DNA of 64,000 nucleotides from Galbula dea. Its lineage: Eukaryota; Chordata; Aves; Piciformes; Galbulidae. Below, in pieces: positions 1 through 14,410 of this stretch. Position 1 is the first letter of the stretch; every line of letters begins with the position of its first letter. The notes beneath the pieces are model-generated. The model was not told the origin of the DNA. It searched no databases and was given only the letters and a program-made list of their open reading frames with translations. The stretch is from positions 1,752,619 through 1,816,618 of the forward strand of contig VWZX01007392.1 of assembly GCA_013399015.1 (NCBI GenBank), read 5' to 3'. The position numbers and the translations under genes are program-made.

Positions 1-3000
1 TTGAATTATGCTGTAGGAGAGTAGTAGGCTGGAGATTGGCTATGCTATTTTCTTACAATGAACATTACTGATGCAGATCCTGATGCATATACTGATTTCT
101 TGGCTTGACCCTGGGAATATCTTGCCACTGTGGACCTGCTTGGCCAGCCCTGTATCTGACCTCTGGATTTATTTCCTGGTTCAATTTCAAACCTGCTTTA
201 TCATTATGAATTTCTCTAGTGATCTGGATTCTCAGCTGTACCTTGCTGCTTTCTGTGGCCTGCCTTGTTTGAGTGTGTGAGGATCAGGTATGTGACCCTT
301 GGAAATGTTAGTAGTGCATGACTAGGCTTAACCAAGATGCCATAATGAGCTGAGTTTGGAAACTCTTTTTGGTAAGGACTTTTTACTCTGTACGGAGCAC
401 TTACCTTTGTGTGATCTTGGTCACATTTCCAAGTGCTGCTGTAATATAAATACTTACTAGAGTAATATCCAAGACTCAGATGCTTTTGTTTTGCTTTTCA
501 TAAGCTCACATACCAGAGAGGGCTGGAATTCAAGAGTTACCAATAATAGACCCTATTCTGAAGGTAATGTTGTTGTCACTGGCCATGTGTAAAGGTGGGC
601 AAGGTATGTTGGCAGATGGTAGACATGGTTGCTCTGGGGAGTAAATAGCTAGGATTGCCTCTGTGAATGCCTTGAGAATTGTTTAACCCACAGTACCTGT
701 CCTGTTTGTTGAAAATACTTAGAACTATTCATTAGTACAGGGAAAATTTTCTCTCTTCACTGTTGTTATTAATATTTTTCAAACTTAGCCTTTATCTGGC
801 TGTGTTGAGCTAACTAATGTTGGTGACAAGTTAAAATATTTGGTGGGTTTGGGGAATCTGTTTTCATGATTAGTGCTGGAAGGATGAAGCAAGCTGATGA
901 ATTTGAAGCAAACTATACCCCCCCCTCCATTCCCCTCAAGTAATTTTGAGACTCTCAAATTCAGTGAAGTAATACTGAGCAAGGCTGCCATTAAGGACCA
1001 TAATAGCTGCCATCCTTGTTGAAAGGTTTGTTTAGAACCTAGGACAGTAAGGTCATGATCTCAACTGACATGGTTTAGTCCTGACCACAGGAAATACTAG
1101 CTAGATTTCTCAGGAACTGCATGTAACCAACACTAAAATGTCATCAATTCTGTGTTGCAAACTTTATAGGCAGCAAGCTCTGAGACTAGAAATGATGTGT
1201 TCCCTAGATGACTCTTTTTCTCCAGTTTCCAGTTTTCATCTCAGATCTAGGAACTCACCTGGTTTTGGAAAGAAAGCAGTATCCTTTGCTTTTTACCTCT
1301 TTCTAGTACAATTTGTCTTCAACATGGCAGTCTTTTGAGGGTGTTCAGCATTAGTAGTGTATTACTGGTGCAGCTGAAAATGGGCAGCTCTAGCTTTGGG
1401 GTGGAAGTCTGTTCCTTCACTACTCCTGAGGAAAAGCCCCAGGTTAATTTTATGTGTGAGTAGATAAAGAAATAAGCATTTTGTTGTAGCACAGCACCTG
1501 TACTGTTTAAGTAGTGCTCAGTATGCTATCATGCAGCTGTGACTTTTAGCTCTGTTTACATACATCCTGTAAAATATCTTTCACTTTTTAACAGAATAAA
1601 AATTATCTATTTATAGTCTATACTCACCACAATATATACACAAATATGACCCTGCAAATGTGCTTGCTTCTGGTTACAGGTGTGTCCCTAAGAGTGCAAA
1701 TGGCACTGTTTGGATGAATAAGCATTTGCAAGATCAAGTACTATGTTTGGTATATGTATGTGAGTATGTGTACAGAAGTATGTGTTATATCTAAGTTTCT
1801 GCTATCAGTCTCAATCAGAAGTATGGGGACCATGAAATTCCTTTGATAGAAGAACTATTCGTGGTACGGGAAAGAGAAATGAAACTGCCATGGTCTTTAT
1901 CATTCTTCCAGTATTAGGAGCTGTGCTTGAGGAATGAATGCTATAAGGAATTCTGACTCCAAAGCTTGCCTATGACACTTCTAAACCAGCCCAAGAAAGT
2001 CTTCCTCACAAACCTCAGCAGAAATGGAGTTCAGGTATTTGAAGATGGTTTTAGTATTTACATTAATTCCAGAGGGGAAAATGTAGTGTTGTAGTAGGTA
2101 CAGAACCCAGTGACTGAAGGAAGTTAGCCTAGTTCTAGTTCTTGGAAGAGCTGTGGGATTTGAAAAACTAGGTTTTGTTTCAAAATATATTTTGTCATAT
2201 GATTTAGATGAGTTATTTCAAGGGAAAATTCTTTTAATCAACCTATTGTTCTTTGAGACAAAACCAGAGTCTTTGCTGTGCAAACAAGGGAGGCTGCAGT
2301 GCCAGCATCTCCCTCCCCTCTGCTGCAATAGAATTGTAGAATGTCCTGAGTTGGCTCAACAGGAATCTGAACTCTCATGTTTAAGTGTTCAGAATAAGCT
2401 AGTTAAAATGGTCTGAGATGAGGGAACAAGTGTGAGGACCACAGTTCCCAAGGGAGAGGGAGAAGTGCTGGATTTCAGTGTGTCCTGTTGGCTTGGGTAT
2501 TAGTTCCAGTGTGGGGATCATAGCACTCTTCAGTGTGCTTCTTCAGGCAGTGCTTGCCAGACATCTAAGATACATGAAAGACATGGTGAGAACCCTAAAT
2601 TATGTGTGATTCCATTCCTCCCTGTAAATGTTGCTTATTTGCATAAATTCAGAGGAGTCTCCTGGACATCCTCAAAGCTGCAGCTGTGCCAACTGTATTC
2701 ATCTCATCCACCTCAACTTGCTCTGTTGTGCTGCAATTTTGCCAGCACCCACTGGTGTCTGTATGGCACAACTCTTTGGTTCTGTATGTTCTTCACCTAA
2801 CATATGCTGTAGCACCTGATGGTGCTAAGTGTTACTAGTGGAATAAATCAAAAAATCTTAGACCCTTTAAGTGCTTGGAATTTGATCTTTCAGCAATTTT
2901 GTGCACGAATTATACAGTAGAACCTAAACCTGCAAATACAATGGAAGTAGCAGGTAGTTGTAATTATAGTGCCAATAAGTGGTGTTTCATAAGCAGTCTC

Positions 3001-6000
3001 CTGGCAAGTTGTCCTCCTGTGTATGCTGTCATGCAGGCCATTTCCCCTTTATTAATTGTTGCTAATTAAGTTTTCATTGTGAATGATCCATTAACTGGAT
3101 CAGAGTTGAACAAAAAAAAACCATTTTACTTGCTCAGGGAATAAGCAGAAAAAAGCCACAATAACTCTTGGCTGGGTCTCTCACTGGTACTTAGTCTCTT
3201 TAGACATGTTTCTTATCACTGTTTATTGCCTTTCCAGGCTCAGTAAGCTGTACAGCTTGTAAAAGGAGCACACAGGTGGTGTGATCTGTTCCTTTTCTAG
3301 AACAAATGATTCAAGGTCCAAGTTATTTAATTAAAAAAAATCCCATCTTTTTCTAGATGCAAAAGCATATGGCAATGATGTTTAAAATGTGGTTTGAATG
3401 CTTTAACTAGTAACACTGGCTCTGAGACTTAAACAATGCCATCAATCAGAACAGATCTGATCTACTTGAAAGGTGGAGTTGGTTCCAACTAAATCTGGAC
3501 ACAGTCTTGAGATACTCATGAAGGAACTGCTGCATATTTCCACCCTCCAAATAAATGAGTTTTAACAGCATGAATCTCATCACAAGTATTTGTTCATGGG
3601 ACTTGGATAGCAATGCTTATCCAGAAAAGCAGGATAAAGAAGTTTAATTGAAGACTGATGTCTGTATAAACATACAGAGGTAGGCTTTATCTGATTGTGG
3701 ATGCAACCTGGTTTCAACACCCTAATGGTATTCTAAAATAGTTATTGAGTAACAGAGACTCTATGGGCAAATACAACTATATTTTTGGGTAATCCACCTC
3801 TTTGTCTAATGAACAGTTTAAACAATTAAGAGGGAATCCAGAGGGAGTAAGGATTTATCAAGATGCCTGCTTGTGAAGAAGGAGTATACGGTTGGGCAAC
3901 AGTCAAACCCAAGGCTCAGAAAATGAGTATTTGAGAATATGTCCTGGGAAAAGACCTTGTAATCCTGGTTTTAAGCAAGCTACATGCTGAAGCTATTGTA
4001 AACAAGAGGTAAAGAAAGAGTCTGCAGTTCAGATTACCATCAGAACTGGGAAAAGAGAAGCCAGACTGAGACTATTACAGAGTATCAGCTCTGTTAGAGT
4101 AATGCATGATGAATAACCCAGGGATTGGGGAAGACCTGCATGAACAGGCCCCTCACTGCCTGCATGTGGTGGTGCTTTGGAGAAAGAACTCTTGTGAACT
4201 GTCTACAGAGAGCACACGGAAAATGGGGCAGTGTGAAAAGTGTCTGGGAAAGCATAAGCTAAATGCCCATGTTGTGCTGCTTGGGGGAGGAATTACAAAC
4301 TATTCCAGTGTACCTGGAACAGCTCTCTCTGTCCTGTTCCTTGTCTCAGGTTTGTTGTTGCAAGCAAATATTGCTATGATATTTGTGGTTTTCCTCCTTT
4401 ATCCTACTATATTTTATTCTCTTTGGTTAAACTTATGTTCATTGCTCTTTTCTTTTCTGTTTTAAATTCACAGTTAAAGCCTCTGGCTTGTTTAACTAAA
4501 GGCTAAAGAGAGCAGACCTTGGAAACTAGCCAAAAATCATCAAAATTATTTTCAAGAGTTGTGATGTGTAAATATTCAACTGCTTCCCTATTGTGGTGTG
4601 ACTTATGGCTACAAGTCAGGTGCTCCTCAGAAAAGTATAGGGCATCCAGACTTCTCCTTGTCCTCCAGTCTTCAGGGAGAGCTAGGTAAAAAACATGTGG
4701 GAGTTTTCTGGAAATCTGGGGGAATTTTTGTGCTTAAATCAACTACAGATGAAGTTGTTTGGAATGCTGCATTCCAGATGGGAAAACACTGGGAAAGCTG
4801 ATTTTAAGGAAAGCCCTTCCTCAAAGATGCAGGGAAGATTGTTCTTAGCTCTAGACGAAAAAGCCTTCACTTTCTGCTTTTGGATTCATTTGCACAAAGG
4901 ACTAGGGAGATGGAAAGTCACTTCTCATCCAGGGTGACAGGGTCAGATTAATACTGAACACATCTCCTATCTGTGTCTATTTACTACATAAACATAAATT
5001 TACAGGTTGACCAGAGCTGCAACTCTGAATTGGGGCAGTAGGTACCTAATCATATCACCACAAGCTGTGTAGTACTTATCTGACAAGCCTATTTTGTATT
5101 TGGTTCAGAAGAATATAGTACTTTAATGCAAGTATTGCTTATTAAATATAGATTTTCAGCATATAGTTGCCTGGCCCCAAAGCTTAAAGTTTGCTTGAGA
5201 AAATTGGCCTGGAAGAGATCAGACTTTAGCTGGAGAGTGATTTTTAAAGGATTTATTATTTATTAAGCATGGTGAGGGTTCTGAAGTAATTGATAACCAA
5301 GTTAATATAACTAAAGCATGGGAAAGAACTTGGAGTAAGAAGGCAATTTAAGAGAAAGGTTTCAGTGAGCTTTGGTTTCAGATACCTTCAAATGTATTTT
5401 TTTTCACAATCACTTTTTGAGCAGTTGTTACAGGTGGGTGGTGAACCCCAAATTGCTGCTTTCATACTCTTCCTGCATACTGGCACATCATTGCAACCAA
5501 ACAAGAGTTGCCTCTGACTGATCTTGCATCTCTGTGCCCTATACTGGAGCTTGTTTTAGAAAGAAAATACACTACACTGTTCTGACCAGAAGATGGCAAT
5601 GAGAAATGAGGTTTTAAACTTTACACTTAATTTCTTTATCAAGCATTGTACAGAGATGCCTCAAGCTTATCAGTTTAGATGTCAAAGGTTTCCAGGCATT
5701 TTTTAATAATTTAAAACCCCCAAAACCAAACAACAAACAGCTTTGCATCTACAGAGGTGAGCTATCAGTGGACTGTATCTGAAGACATCCAGTAGCAGGT
5801 ATTGTAGGTGGCAGCTTGAAATAAATCTTTCTATAATGGCTTTTTCATAGCTGGTTTCCATGGATTGTGCAGTGGTTGAAAAGCCCAGAAATGTTCAGGA
5901 GCTGAGGTTTAAGGGGCTTAGGAAGAGCTGGCAGATGAAACTTCACTTGAGCACTGGGGTCCCAGTGTACATACACCCTCAGAACATCAGATGACTGGTT

Positions 6001-9000
6001 TCCCAAGTGTTTACTGGAAGTTTTTAATAGTGCAGGGGGGATTTGTTAGAATTTTTTGATTTCTTAAGCCTCTCAAATTCAGTAGGAAAGTAGTAGTTTT
6101 AACACAAAGTTTGTTGTCAGGGGTTCCTCAGCACAAATGGAAACAAAGCTGTGTGGTTACCCTTGAGGAGCTGTATGCACAGGAGTCCTGTGGCTCCAGG
6201 GTTATGAGGGTGTTGTTCCCTGTGAAACTCTGAGCCTTGTATGGCAACTCTGGCTGCATCACTAGATGTAACCCTCATATCACTTTGTGCTGCATTTCTT
6301 TTGTTTTTACTCTCACTTCGGGAGACCCTTGATTCTTATCAGATCATGGGAAACTTCTGGGATTCTTCCAAACTGTTTCCCACTAAGCTCTTGCTGTTGC
6401 TTTTGTCACTCTGACTCCAAATATACATCAGGAGTAGCACAGTGGAGTTTGCAGAAGCATAGTCACACTGGTAGAAGAGGAGATCTTTTTTCTAGTTTCT
6501 ACACTTGACTGCAAACAGTGTGCAACCTATACAGAACTATGCTGTACAGGTTTTTCTAGTGGGGAGTAACTAAAAACTAAGCAGTTTCTCTGATTTGAGT
6601 GAATTAACAGTTCTTTCAAACTTTCCTCTCAAAGAGGAAACAAAGATATTACAAATAAAAGTTTGGAATCTTTGCAGTCTCCTTTGCTGAAAGTGAGATC
6701 TGTTTTGGGTAGGGGAACTGACAAGAGGGAGGCAGCCTGAACACTGAAGAGGTCAGACAGTAGAATAGAGGTAAAGCCACCAATGGGAAAAGGTCAGAAA
6801 TGTTGGAGACAGGCTGAGAGCTTGTTTTATTGATGAACCCATACTAATTCCCTCTGGTGATGTCTCTTGAGATAAGGACCTCATATGCTGAGGCTATTCT
6901 TTGGTTCTTCCTTACCTACACAAGTTGACTGTAGCTCCTGCATGTGCTATTCTGCATCTCCTTTTGGCAGGAGGACAGCATTTGAGGCCATCCCTGTAGG
7001 GTAAGAAAGCAAGTCTGGAGTATAAATTGGGCATAGTAATGGCAATTTGTGTGCTAGTCATTTGTTCTAGCCTCCTTGTTTGTACTCATTTTGGCTGTTG
7101 TGATGAAAATCTCCAGTATACTCTGCTGTTCTTTAACAACTCAACCAGACCTAGTGTCAACAAGGAAGAAGCTAATCAAAGGCTGTTAGTGCAACTGATC
7201 AGAACTAAGGCACATGCCTCCAAAAGTGCCCCTTACCCACTCTGTTTCCTTGGTTTTGAGTTATCCTGGCACTGCCATCCACCTTCTCTATAGGTAGATG
7301 ATCACAACTCATTTTATGGAACTATGTACATGGGATTATCCAGGGTTCATCCTCCTCTGTTACTCCAGGTTGACTCATTTTGTTGGAATTATTCTTTCAT
7401 CCAGTGATTGCTCAATATGTGCTATGATTACAGGACCAGAACTGTAGAGCTAACACACAATCATTGATTGTGGTGAAGGCTCAGCCAGCAGGTTGATGAA
7501 TGCAGGGCAGGAGCTGAACTCAATTACTGCAATACCTGGGCCATCTGTCAGAAGCAACGAAGACCATCATCCCTGCCAGTCTTCAGGACCCACAGAGCTC
7601 TCTGATGAGAGTGAAGGTAATAGTTGGATAAGAATGTGAAAGCAAGGGCTTGTCTGTTCTAGTGGGGTTGTTCAAGACCCCATGTCCTGCACAGACAAGG
7701 ATTGTCCCTGATCTTTGACCTTGTTGATACATTTTAGCTATAGGCTGTGTGCCAGTGAGCTACTTTCATAGTATATTTTAGGCAGCAGTGGGGAGGCAAA
7801 TTTGACCATGGAATTTCTTTGCTAAAGAGAAGTGAGCAAAAGCAGAGACAAGGGCAGAAAGCAGTATCCAAAGGTTCTTTGGTATGAAAATACCATAGAA
7901 ATGTGAAATATTAGTTCTGCCTTCTCAACCTTTAATTTCTTTCATTATTTTTTTCTTGTTTTCTCAAGTTTCTGCATTTTTACTGCTTATGTATCTAATT
8001 CCAGCCTTTCACATACAAACTGTGTTTTGGCTGCAAACACAAACTCCAGTCTGACATTAGTCTCAGTCTAGCAGGGCACTTGCTGGGGTTCCTGGGCAGC
8101 TTGAGGTTGACTCTGCGAAAGTGAGTGTCTGGGATTCAGTTGTGCAAGGCATGCAGACATCATGAGTGGATGCTCTGTTGAGTTTTGGGGGTTTTTGACA
8201 GAAGAGAGTTGCTGAGCAATCAAAACCCTTTTACACCATGGCAAGTAATAAATCAAGGCACTGTTATTTTATGCTGTAGGTTGTACAACATTCATAAATG
8301 AGGAACAGGAGTTACACCAGCCATGCTGGTTATTCATCACCTTCACCAGCCAGTCTCAGGTATTCAGGTTGTTCTTTCTTTTTCATTTATTTCTTAGTTA
8401 ACATTACTTTATTTTCTAGGTAGCACAGAGTAAAGAATGAACATAATGATGACAAATGGTTGATTTGGCCTTTTCTGAGAAGACTGTGATAACCTAGGTC
8501 TGGTCTTTGTGTGTTCTGTCAGCCTCGCAGTACGAGTTCACTGAGGTGGCTCTGGACTGGCAGACCTACAAATTGGCATGTGTCTGACATTGTTCAGAAG
8601 GAACACTGTGTGCAGACCCTGGCACACTCCTCTCCTTGGCATTGGAGGAAAGAATAAAAAGATCTTGGTCTGAAATTTGGCTTCATCAGCACACGTTATG
8701 GTTGCCTCCTTCATCTTCAGAAAGCTGTTGCAACCCCAAGACCAGATCATTGGTACTATCTAGCAAATCCTTGTTCAAAGGAGGCATGGGCATAACATCC
8801 TATGGGGATGTTCCAGAACAAAAACACAGCACATAGGCTGTAAAAATTACAATATAGAGTCTTTATATACCCTTTTTACACAGGGATAACCATTACCTAA
8901 GAGAGAAAAATCCTGCCCTAATACTCTGAACCGTGGTACAGTCATGAGAGGAGCTTGCATACCTGCTTAGATAATGGCCTGTTAGAAGCAGTACAAAATG

Positions 9001-9610
9001 AGAAGCTACCACCTGCACAGGCCTTTTCCAGTGTTAGACCTATTGTTTGGGTGACCAACTGGAAAATGTTAAGTGGAATCTAAGCAACTGGTGACTCTGG
9101 TCTGTGGTAGTGGGGGATAGCAAGAGACAATTACTCCACTCACATTAAACAAGAAAGAATTGTGTTAAAATGCTCTAGGAGAAAGGAATTAATTGAGTCT
9201 TTTTGATCTGTGATTTTCTCCTAGAAGACTTGACCCTGGCATGTGTCTGACTTGGTGTACCCAGTTATATTTTAAACAACAATAGGGGCTGGATTATCCT
9301 TTTAAAAAGGAATGAACATGCAGCTGGGGTTAATACAGCAGCCACTGCAAATGGCTTTCTTTTGAGATGCTTAGGGGAAGGGTTAGAATGGATAGCTACA
9401 ATTTCTGGATTCTGTTCCCAGATGCATTTGTATAGAAGGAAGTGTGAGGTTGTAAGGAAAAAATTCCATAACCCTATATTACAGGAGAAGAAAGTAAGTG
9501 ATGGATCATGCTTTAGCTGGTGATAGCTAGTCCAAGGCAGGTAAGGGCTGACTGATTTTTACTGATAGATAGGTAGTGCATGAAGAGATGGCTGATCAAG
9601 TGTGAATTTA
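1..9610. other. Intergenic, no gene recognised
   Basis: AT-leaning unique-looking DNA with short frames only (at most 119 codons, at 4106-4465), none with a recognisable domain. A run of seven C near 917 is the only low-complexity feature of note. No exon of IL1RAP, the expected left neighbour in human gene order, was recognised. Confidence 0.6.
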
Positions 9611-9760
9611 GAATCACTTAAATACTGAAAATCTGAGATAGAAAGAGACCTACAGAGTTTTTCTGGTTCAACTTCCAGCTCAAAGCAGTGGTAAATTCAA
9701 ATCAGGTTGCTCAGGGCCTTGTTCAAACACGATTTGACTATATCCAAGGATGGATATCAC
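9611..9760 (-). mobile_element. CR1 LINE, 3'-end fragment
   Basis: Read on the plus strand, this follows the reverse complement of the CR1 3' UTR in order: an AATC start, a degraded version of the GGAAGGGACCT segment, GGTTCAACTTCC, then CAGGTTGCTCAGGGCCTTGT and a GGATGGATATC block. It is diverged and 5' truncated, with no coding potential. Confidence 0.8.
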
Positions 9761-12700
9761 CTACCTGGGTGTTTGTTGCAGTGTTTGTTTTTGAGAGGAT
9801 TTTTGTCCTTAGGTTAAAATATATGTATCTTTGCTTGTCTCTGTTTAACATAAAGATAATGGACAGACAAAGGCCAACATAAATATCTGGGTATTTCCTA
9901 AAAGGGACTGGAAACTACTCAGGAGAGGAAAGAAGACTTTGGGTAATGTTGTTGCTCAGGAGATAGGTTTTAGCTTCAGGGCAAATAAAAACTGAAGGGA
10001 AAGATGTTCCTCCCTTGTAGTTAGATCAATGAGCTTAAAAAGGCAGAAGTGAAATAGTCATCAGATACTCCTCACTGTTTGTTCCCCTTTTTCCTCCATG
10101 AGCATTACTCATCTCCTTGCTTTCCTCTCTCTTGGTTTCCTGTTGTCTCGGAGGCAGAGAGGAGAGGTCTTAGGTAAGCACTGTGATTCCCTTCTCCATT
10201 TCAGGGCCTGTCAGGAAAGACAGTGGACTTCCAGCTGCCTTGAACAAGCATGGTTTGTTGATCCTACAGGCTAGTGGCCAGTACATTTGCTTTGTAGCCT
10301 CTGTTGGGATGCAAAGAGAGTGCCAGCCATGGATTTCATTAATTCCACCATAAGTGGGTCTGAATTCATTGCCACTAATACAATGCTTTTTTTTATGTAC
10401 TATGCCAGGGATATTTTTTTTTTTGACACTGAGTATGACCTCCTGTTATTTCTCAAAAAATGTTGGCAGGCACAACACAGCCGACAGAGCAAAACAGCAC
10501 AGTGTGTCACAAACTGCTGAGTGCATCCATGCTGAAATGAGCAGCCAATTCCAGAGTGGGCTGAAAGTTAAATCAGTAAAAAAGAAGTACATACAAATAT
10601 TGCACCCCTTTACTCCAGCTTTGATTGCTGGTTATGTCTTTTTTTCTGTTCTATCTTTCTAAAACTTCTAGAAACTGCTGTAAAACAAGTGTTTTTTGAG
10701 CTATTCCCAAGCAACTGACCAATTAATTCCTCCTTCTGATGATCATTCTCTGCTTTTTGCTTTTTACAGGAGGGTTTGACTTGTTCAAATAATATTTCAC
10801 AAATTATTATGGTAAATGTTGGTTGCTTCTATCACTGGATAACCCACTTTTGTTTCCCTCCTTTTTTCTTTGGAGTTCTGTGCCTGTTCTCCCTGTTGCA
10901 ACATGTATTCATGTTGCTGTGGAAGATGAGAGCAAGGTGAAGTGTTGTGGTTAGTCATCGGCAGCCCGAGCTTTTCTAGTGACAGAAGTAGCTGTGAAGG
11001 TTTTAACTGCTCAGATGTGGGGCAGAGGGCTCTGTAATGTTGCAGAGGATGATTGTTGGGGATACTAGGTTTACTGCTTCAATACATCATGTGTTGAGGA
11101 GCAGCTGTGCCATCCTAGGAACTCCCTCAGACCCAACCATCCCACAGCCAATCCCAGCCTTGCTGTTCATCTCTCCCCTCTGCTAAGGCCACCCAAGAGG
11201 GCTGAGTCACTGCTGCAAGCCCAGGGCTCCGGTTGCTGTGACTCACACAGCCCTAGAAGTCTTCAGCTCAAGGTGGTGAATGGTGTTCAGACCTGTCCTT
11301 CAGAGTGGCTAACACATAAGCACATTTGTGCTCCTGTCTTCTGACAGGGTTTTATTTAATAGCTGTCAGTTATAGTCCAGTTAATTTGATCTGCCCATGG
11401 AGGACCATGGTAGAAGGCAAGCGCTCACGGAGCAGACACATGCCGGGATATGAGCAGTCTTTCAGAGCCATACATACACTTTGTGTGTTCCCAGTAAAGC
11501 ACACTAGACTTGAGAGTCTGGAGACATTCCCCTGCCAACATGCCTTTCAAGAAGGCAAGGCAATAAGAAATAGCTTCAATACAACTGTCCTGCAAGCCTG
11601 GTTCTGCAGAGAATTGTCATTTTCTTTGGCATCAAGGAGAGCATTTTAAGCTGATGAGAAAATGCAATAGGCTGATTTACTTCGATGCTTCAGTGTTTCT
11701 TTGAATTTAGCCAGGGGAGGCCATAAGAGGGGCAGAGAAAAACAAAATATAATGCTGCACAAGGCTTGTTTGTATGCACTGGGGCTTGCAGTCACTTGCT
11801 AAACTTGTACCTGCACATAGTCCAAGTGGGAAAGAAGGGCAGGGAATTTTCTTTCTAATGGGCCGTTGTAGAGGCAGATTAACTTCCACTGTCAGCAGTT
11901 CCAAGTTGAGGCCATGCAGCTTGGAAAAGCTTGAGAAAAGTGTTGGGAAAGAGGTGGTTATGCTTGCCTTCTCTGCTGTCATGCTATCTTGCAGATTTTT
12001 GACCTTCCAGGAGGACCTCTGGCTGCACCCTCCTCTTCCTCCCCATGGGCGAAGGTCTGTAGGGCTGGGAACCACCAGGTGGCACTGGCGAGATAAAGTA
12101 TTATGCAAGCAGGAAGGATCAATCCCTGAGCCATAAAAGGATGGAAATAAGCTATTTCTTAATTTTTGTGAGCAAGTTTTGCTTTCCTCTCTGCTAAAGT
12201 GCCTGTTCCAGAGCAAAGAAAAAGGTAAGCAGAAGCCCTGCTATGGTTTGTTTCTGGTAGGGATAAATACACTATCCTGGTAGGAGCATTCCACTCCTGC
12301 TCTGTTTTCTGAAGATGACTGGTTCATTGGCTCCTTGGTGTCCCTTTCAAGACTGCAGCAGGGCTCTCTAGGCTACTGGGATGACATTAGTTGCTCCTCT
12401 GGATGAATTGTTTTGATGGCAGAGGATGACACAGGCAGGAACAAGGATATGACAAGTCCTGAGAGAGAAAAACAGCAGGCAGTAGTATTAAGTGTCTCTT
12501 AGAAATGGGGAAGCATGACTCATTGTCCTGGCCCCAGGGCTAACACCAAGACTTGTACATCAGAAAGCCAAAGAGGTTATTGCAGGGGCAGATTACTGGA
12601 GAATGGTGACAGTGACTCAGTCCCTGGTGACTGTTGCTCCTGGTTTCTGAAGTCATGGAATACTGCTAGTCTTCTCCCTATTAATTCAGAATTAAATTAG

Positions 12701-13429
12701 GACTTGTTTTACAGGAAACTGTAGATAATGTCCACTTAAATTCACAGCTTGGTTAGTTCTTTGGGTGTAGCCCAGTAGTCTGAATAGCTTGTGATTTACT
12801 GCCACCAGTAGAATGAAACAGAAACAGTTTCTCTGATTTATATCCTCTATTGTAGTTAAATATTTACACAGTATCAAGATCTTAGTAATTGAATGGCTAA
12901 CAGATAGGCAGCAAATGTTTATACACCTCTGAAGCAGCCACAGGACCATTGAGATAATGATATTTTATTCTGCTAAAAGATCTTTTAGTAAGAAGAAACT
13001 TAAAGCTCTTTCAGCTCCATATTCTTCTCAGAAGGAGTACTAACTCATGCTGATTCCAGTGTGTTAGTTCAATTTTTACAGATTGTAAAAATAACCCATT
13101 TATTTCAGAGAAATACTTTTATTGAAATGAAGCAATTGTTTTGGAGGAACTCAGCATCTTTCACACAGAAGTACTGTTGATTGCTTCAGGTAAGAAGGTA
13201 AGAAAAAGTACTAAATACCAGGCTAATATCAATCTTTGAAGGAAACTGAAGCTGGCAGGTTTAAACAATACCTGTCAGTATTAAATCAGGACTTCTCCAT
13301 TCAATTGTAAGAAAGTATAATTAAATATTTCACGACCCATAGGTAAGCAAAATTAGCCTTGTTTCCTGGAGCAAGAAAGAATCCTGTCATTCCTACTTGT
13401 TCTGTTTAATTCTATCTCCAAGTGAAGAA
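9761..13429. other. Intergenic, no gene recognised
   Basis: The longest frames (169 codons minus at 11707-12216 and 120 codons plus at 11774-12136) overlap on opposite strands. They show no known domain and no convincing exon boundaries, so I treat them as chance. Confidence 0.55.
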
Positions 13430-13665
13430 ACTGGAATTCAGGACCCAGAAAGTTACAGGACAGTAGGCCTAACCTCCATCTCTGGAAAGGTGATGGAACA
13501 GCTCATTCTGGAGGTCATCTCTAAGCATATAGAGGAAAAGATGATTATCAGGAGAAGTCAGCACAGATTCATGAAAGGAAGATCATGCTTGACCAATCTG
13601 ATAGCCTTCTGTGATGGTGTGACTAGCTGGGTAGATGAGGGAAGAGCAGTGGGTTTTGTCCACCT
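13430..13665 (+). mobile_element. CR1 LINE, reverse-transcriptase fragment
   Basis: The translation contains PESYRTVGLTSISGKVMEQL, then HIEEKMI, SQHRFMKGRSCLTNLIAF and WVDEGRAV, the early RT motifs of CR1 ORF2. Both ends are missing: neither the YADD active site nor the CR1 3' tail is present. It is a dead internal fragment. Confidence 0.9.
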
Positions 13666-14164
13666 CTGGAGCTTGTACTGAATAAAATGTGCAATGTTTT
13701 AGAGGTTACAAATGATGCTGCTTCTCAGAGGTTGCAAGGATTTCTTGGATTCTTTTTCCTAGCTTGGAGGCAGTTGGTAATCTCTTTCTCCTGCATCTAG
13801 AATAAACTGCATTTCATAACACTGCTAAGGGGAGATTTCCAGTTGACATTTTCTCTACATGCAGTGATGTGAAGTAGGACATTTGGCCATGCATATGGCC
13901 TCTGGGATGAGCCTACCTGTTACCCACCTACCTTGCAGCCTGGGCAGAGAAGTCGAGCACTGTTGGTAAACATAACTGACAGTTTATGGTTACAAAGGAT
14001 GCAGCCTTGTGCACACAAGCAGTTCTCCCTGGTTCCTTAACCCCAGTCACGTCATCGGGCAGAGATTACCTCGAGATTAAAAATGTCATTCTTCTAACCA
14101 AAGGCACTGTCTAACCTGTGATAGGGTTCTTCGAGCACTGAACAGGGGTGCTCCCACCTTAGCT

Positions 14165-14410
14165 CATGTGGTTTGCGCAACGTTTGAGTCTGATGTTGCG
14201 GGATCTTGCTGGTGGGGGGACTCTTGCTCGCCCGCGGTGAGGCTCTGGCACCTTCGCACGCAGGGTGCCGCGGGGCCGTTTCAGGACCCTGGCCAGGGCC
14301 GCGGCAGTGCGGATGCCCGTGGCGCGGCTGCGGGCGTGGGGCGCTCGGTTGGGCTGGCACCGGCACAGGGACTGCTCCGCTGTAGAATGAAACACGAGCC
14401 CGCAGCTACG
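14165..14410. promoter_or_regulatory. Small orphan CpG-rich patch
   Basis: About 245 bases with roughly 27 CpGs and high GC sit in a CpG-poor intergenic region. A few more CpGs lie at 14047-14075, including CACGTCATCGG. No recognisable exon or protein was found in any frame. It could be a promoter of an unannotated transcript, a small CpG island, or a GC-rich repeat. Confidence 0.5.

Noticed and set aside
4106..4465. 119-codon frame ending in a hydrophobic, membrane-like stretch
   Set aside because: The hydrophobic end comes from T-rich DNA (TTT and CTT codons). There is no signal of a real protein.
11707..12216. 169-codon minus-strand frame
   Set aside because: It overlaps a 120-codon frame on the other strand, has no recognised domain and no convincing splice sites. 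Likely chance.
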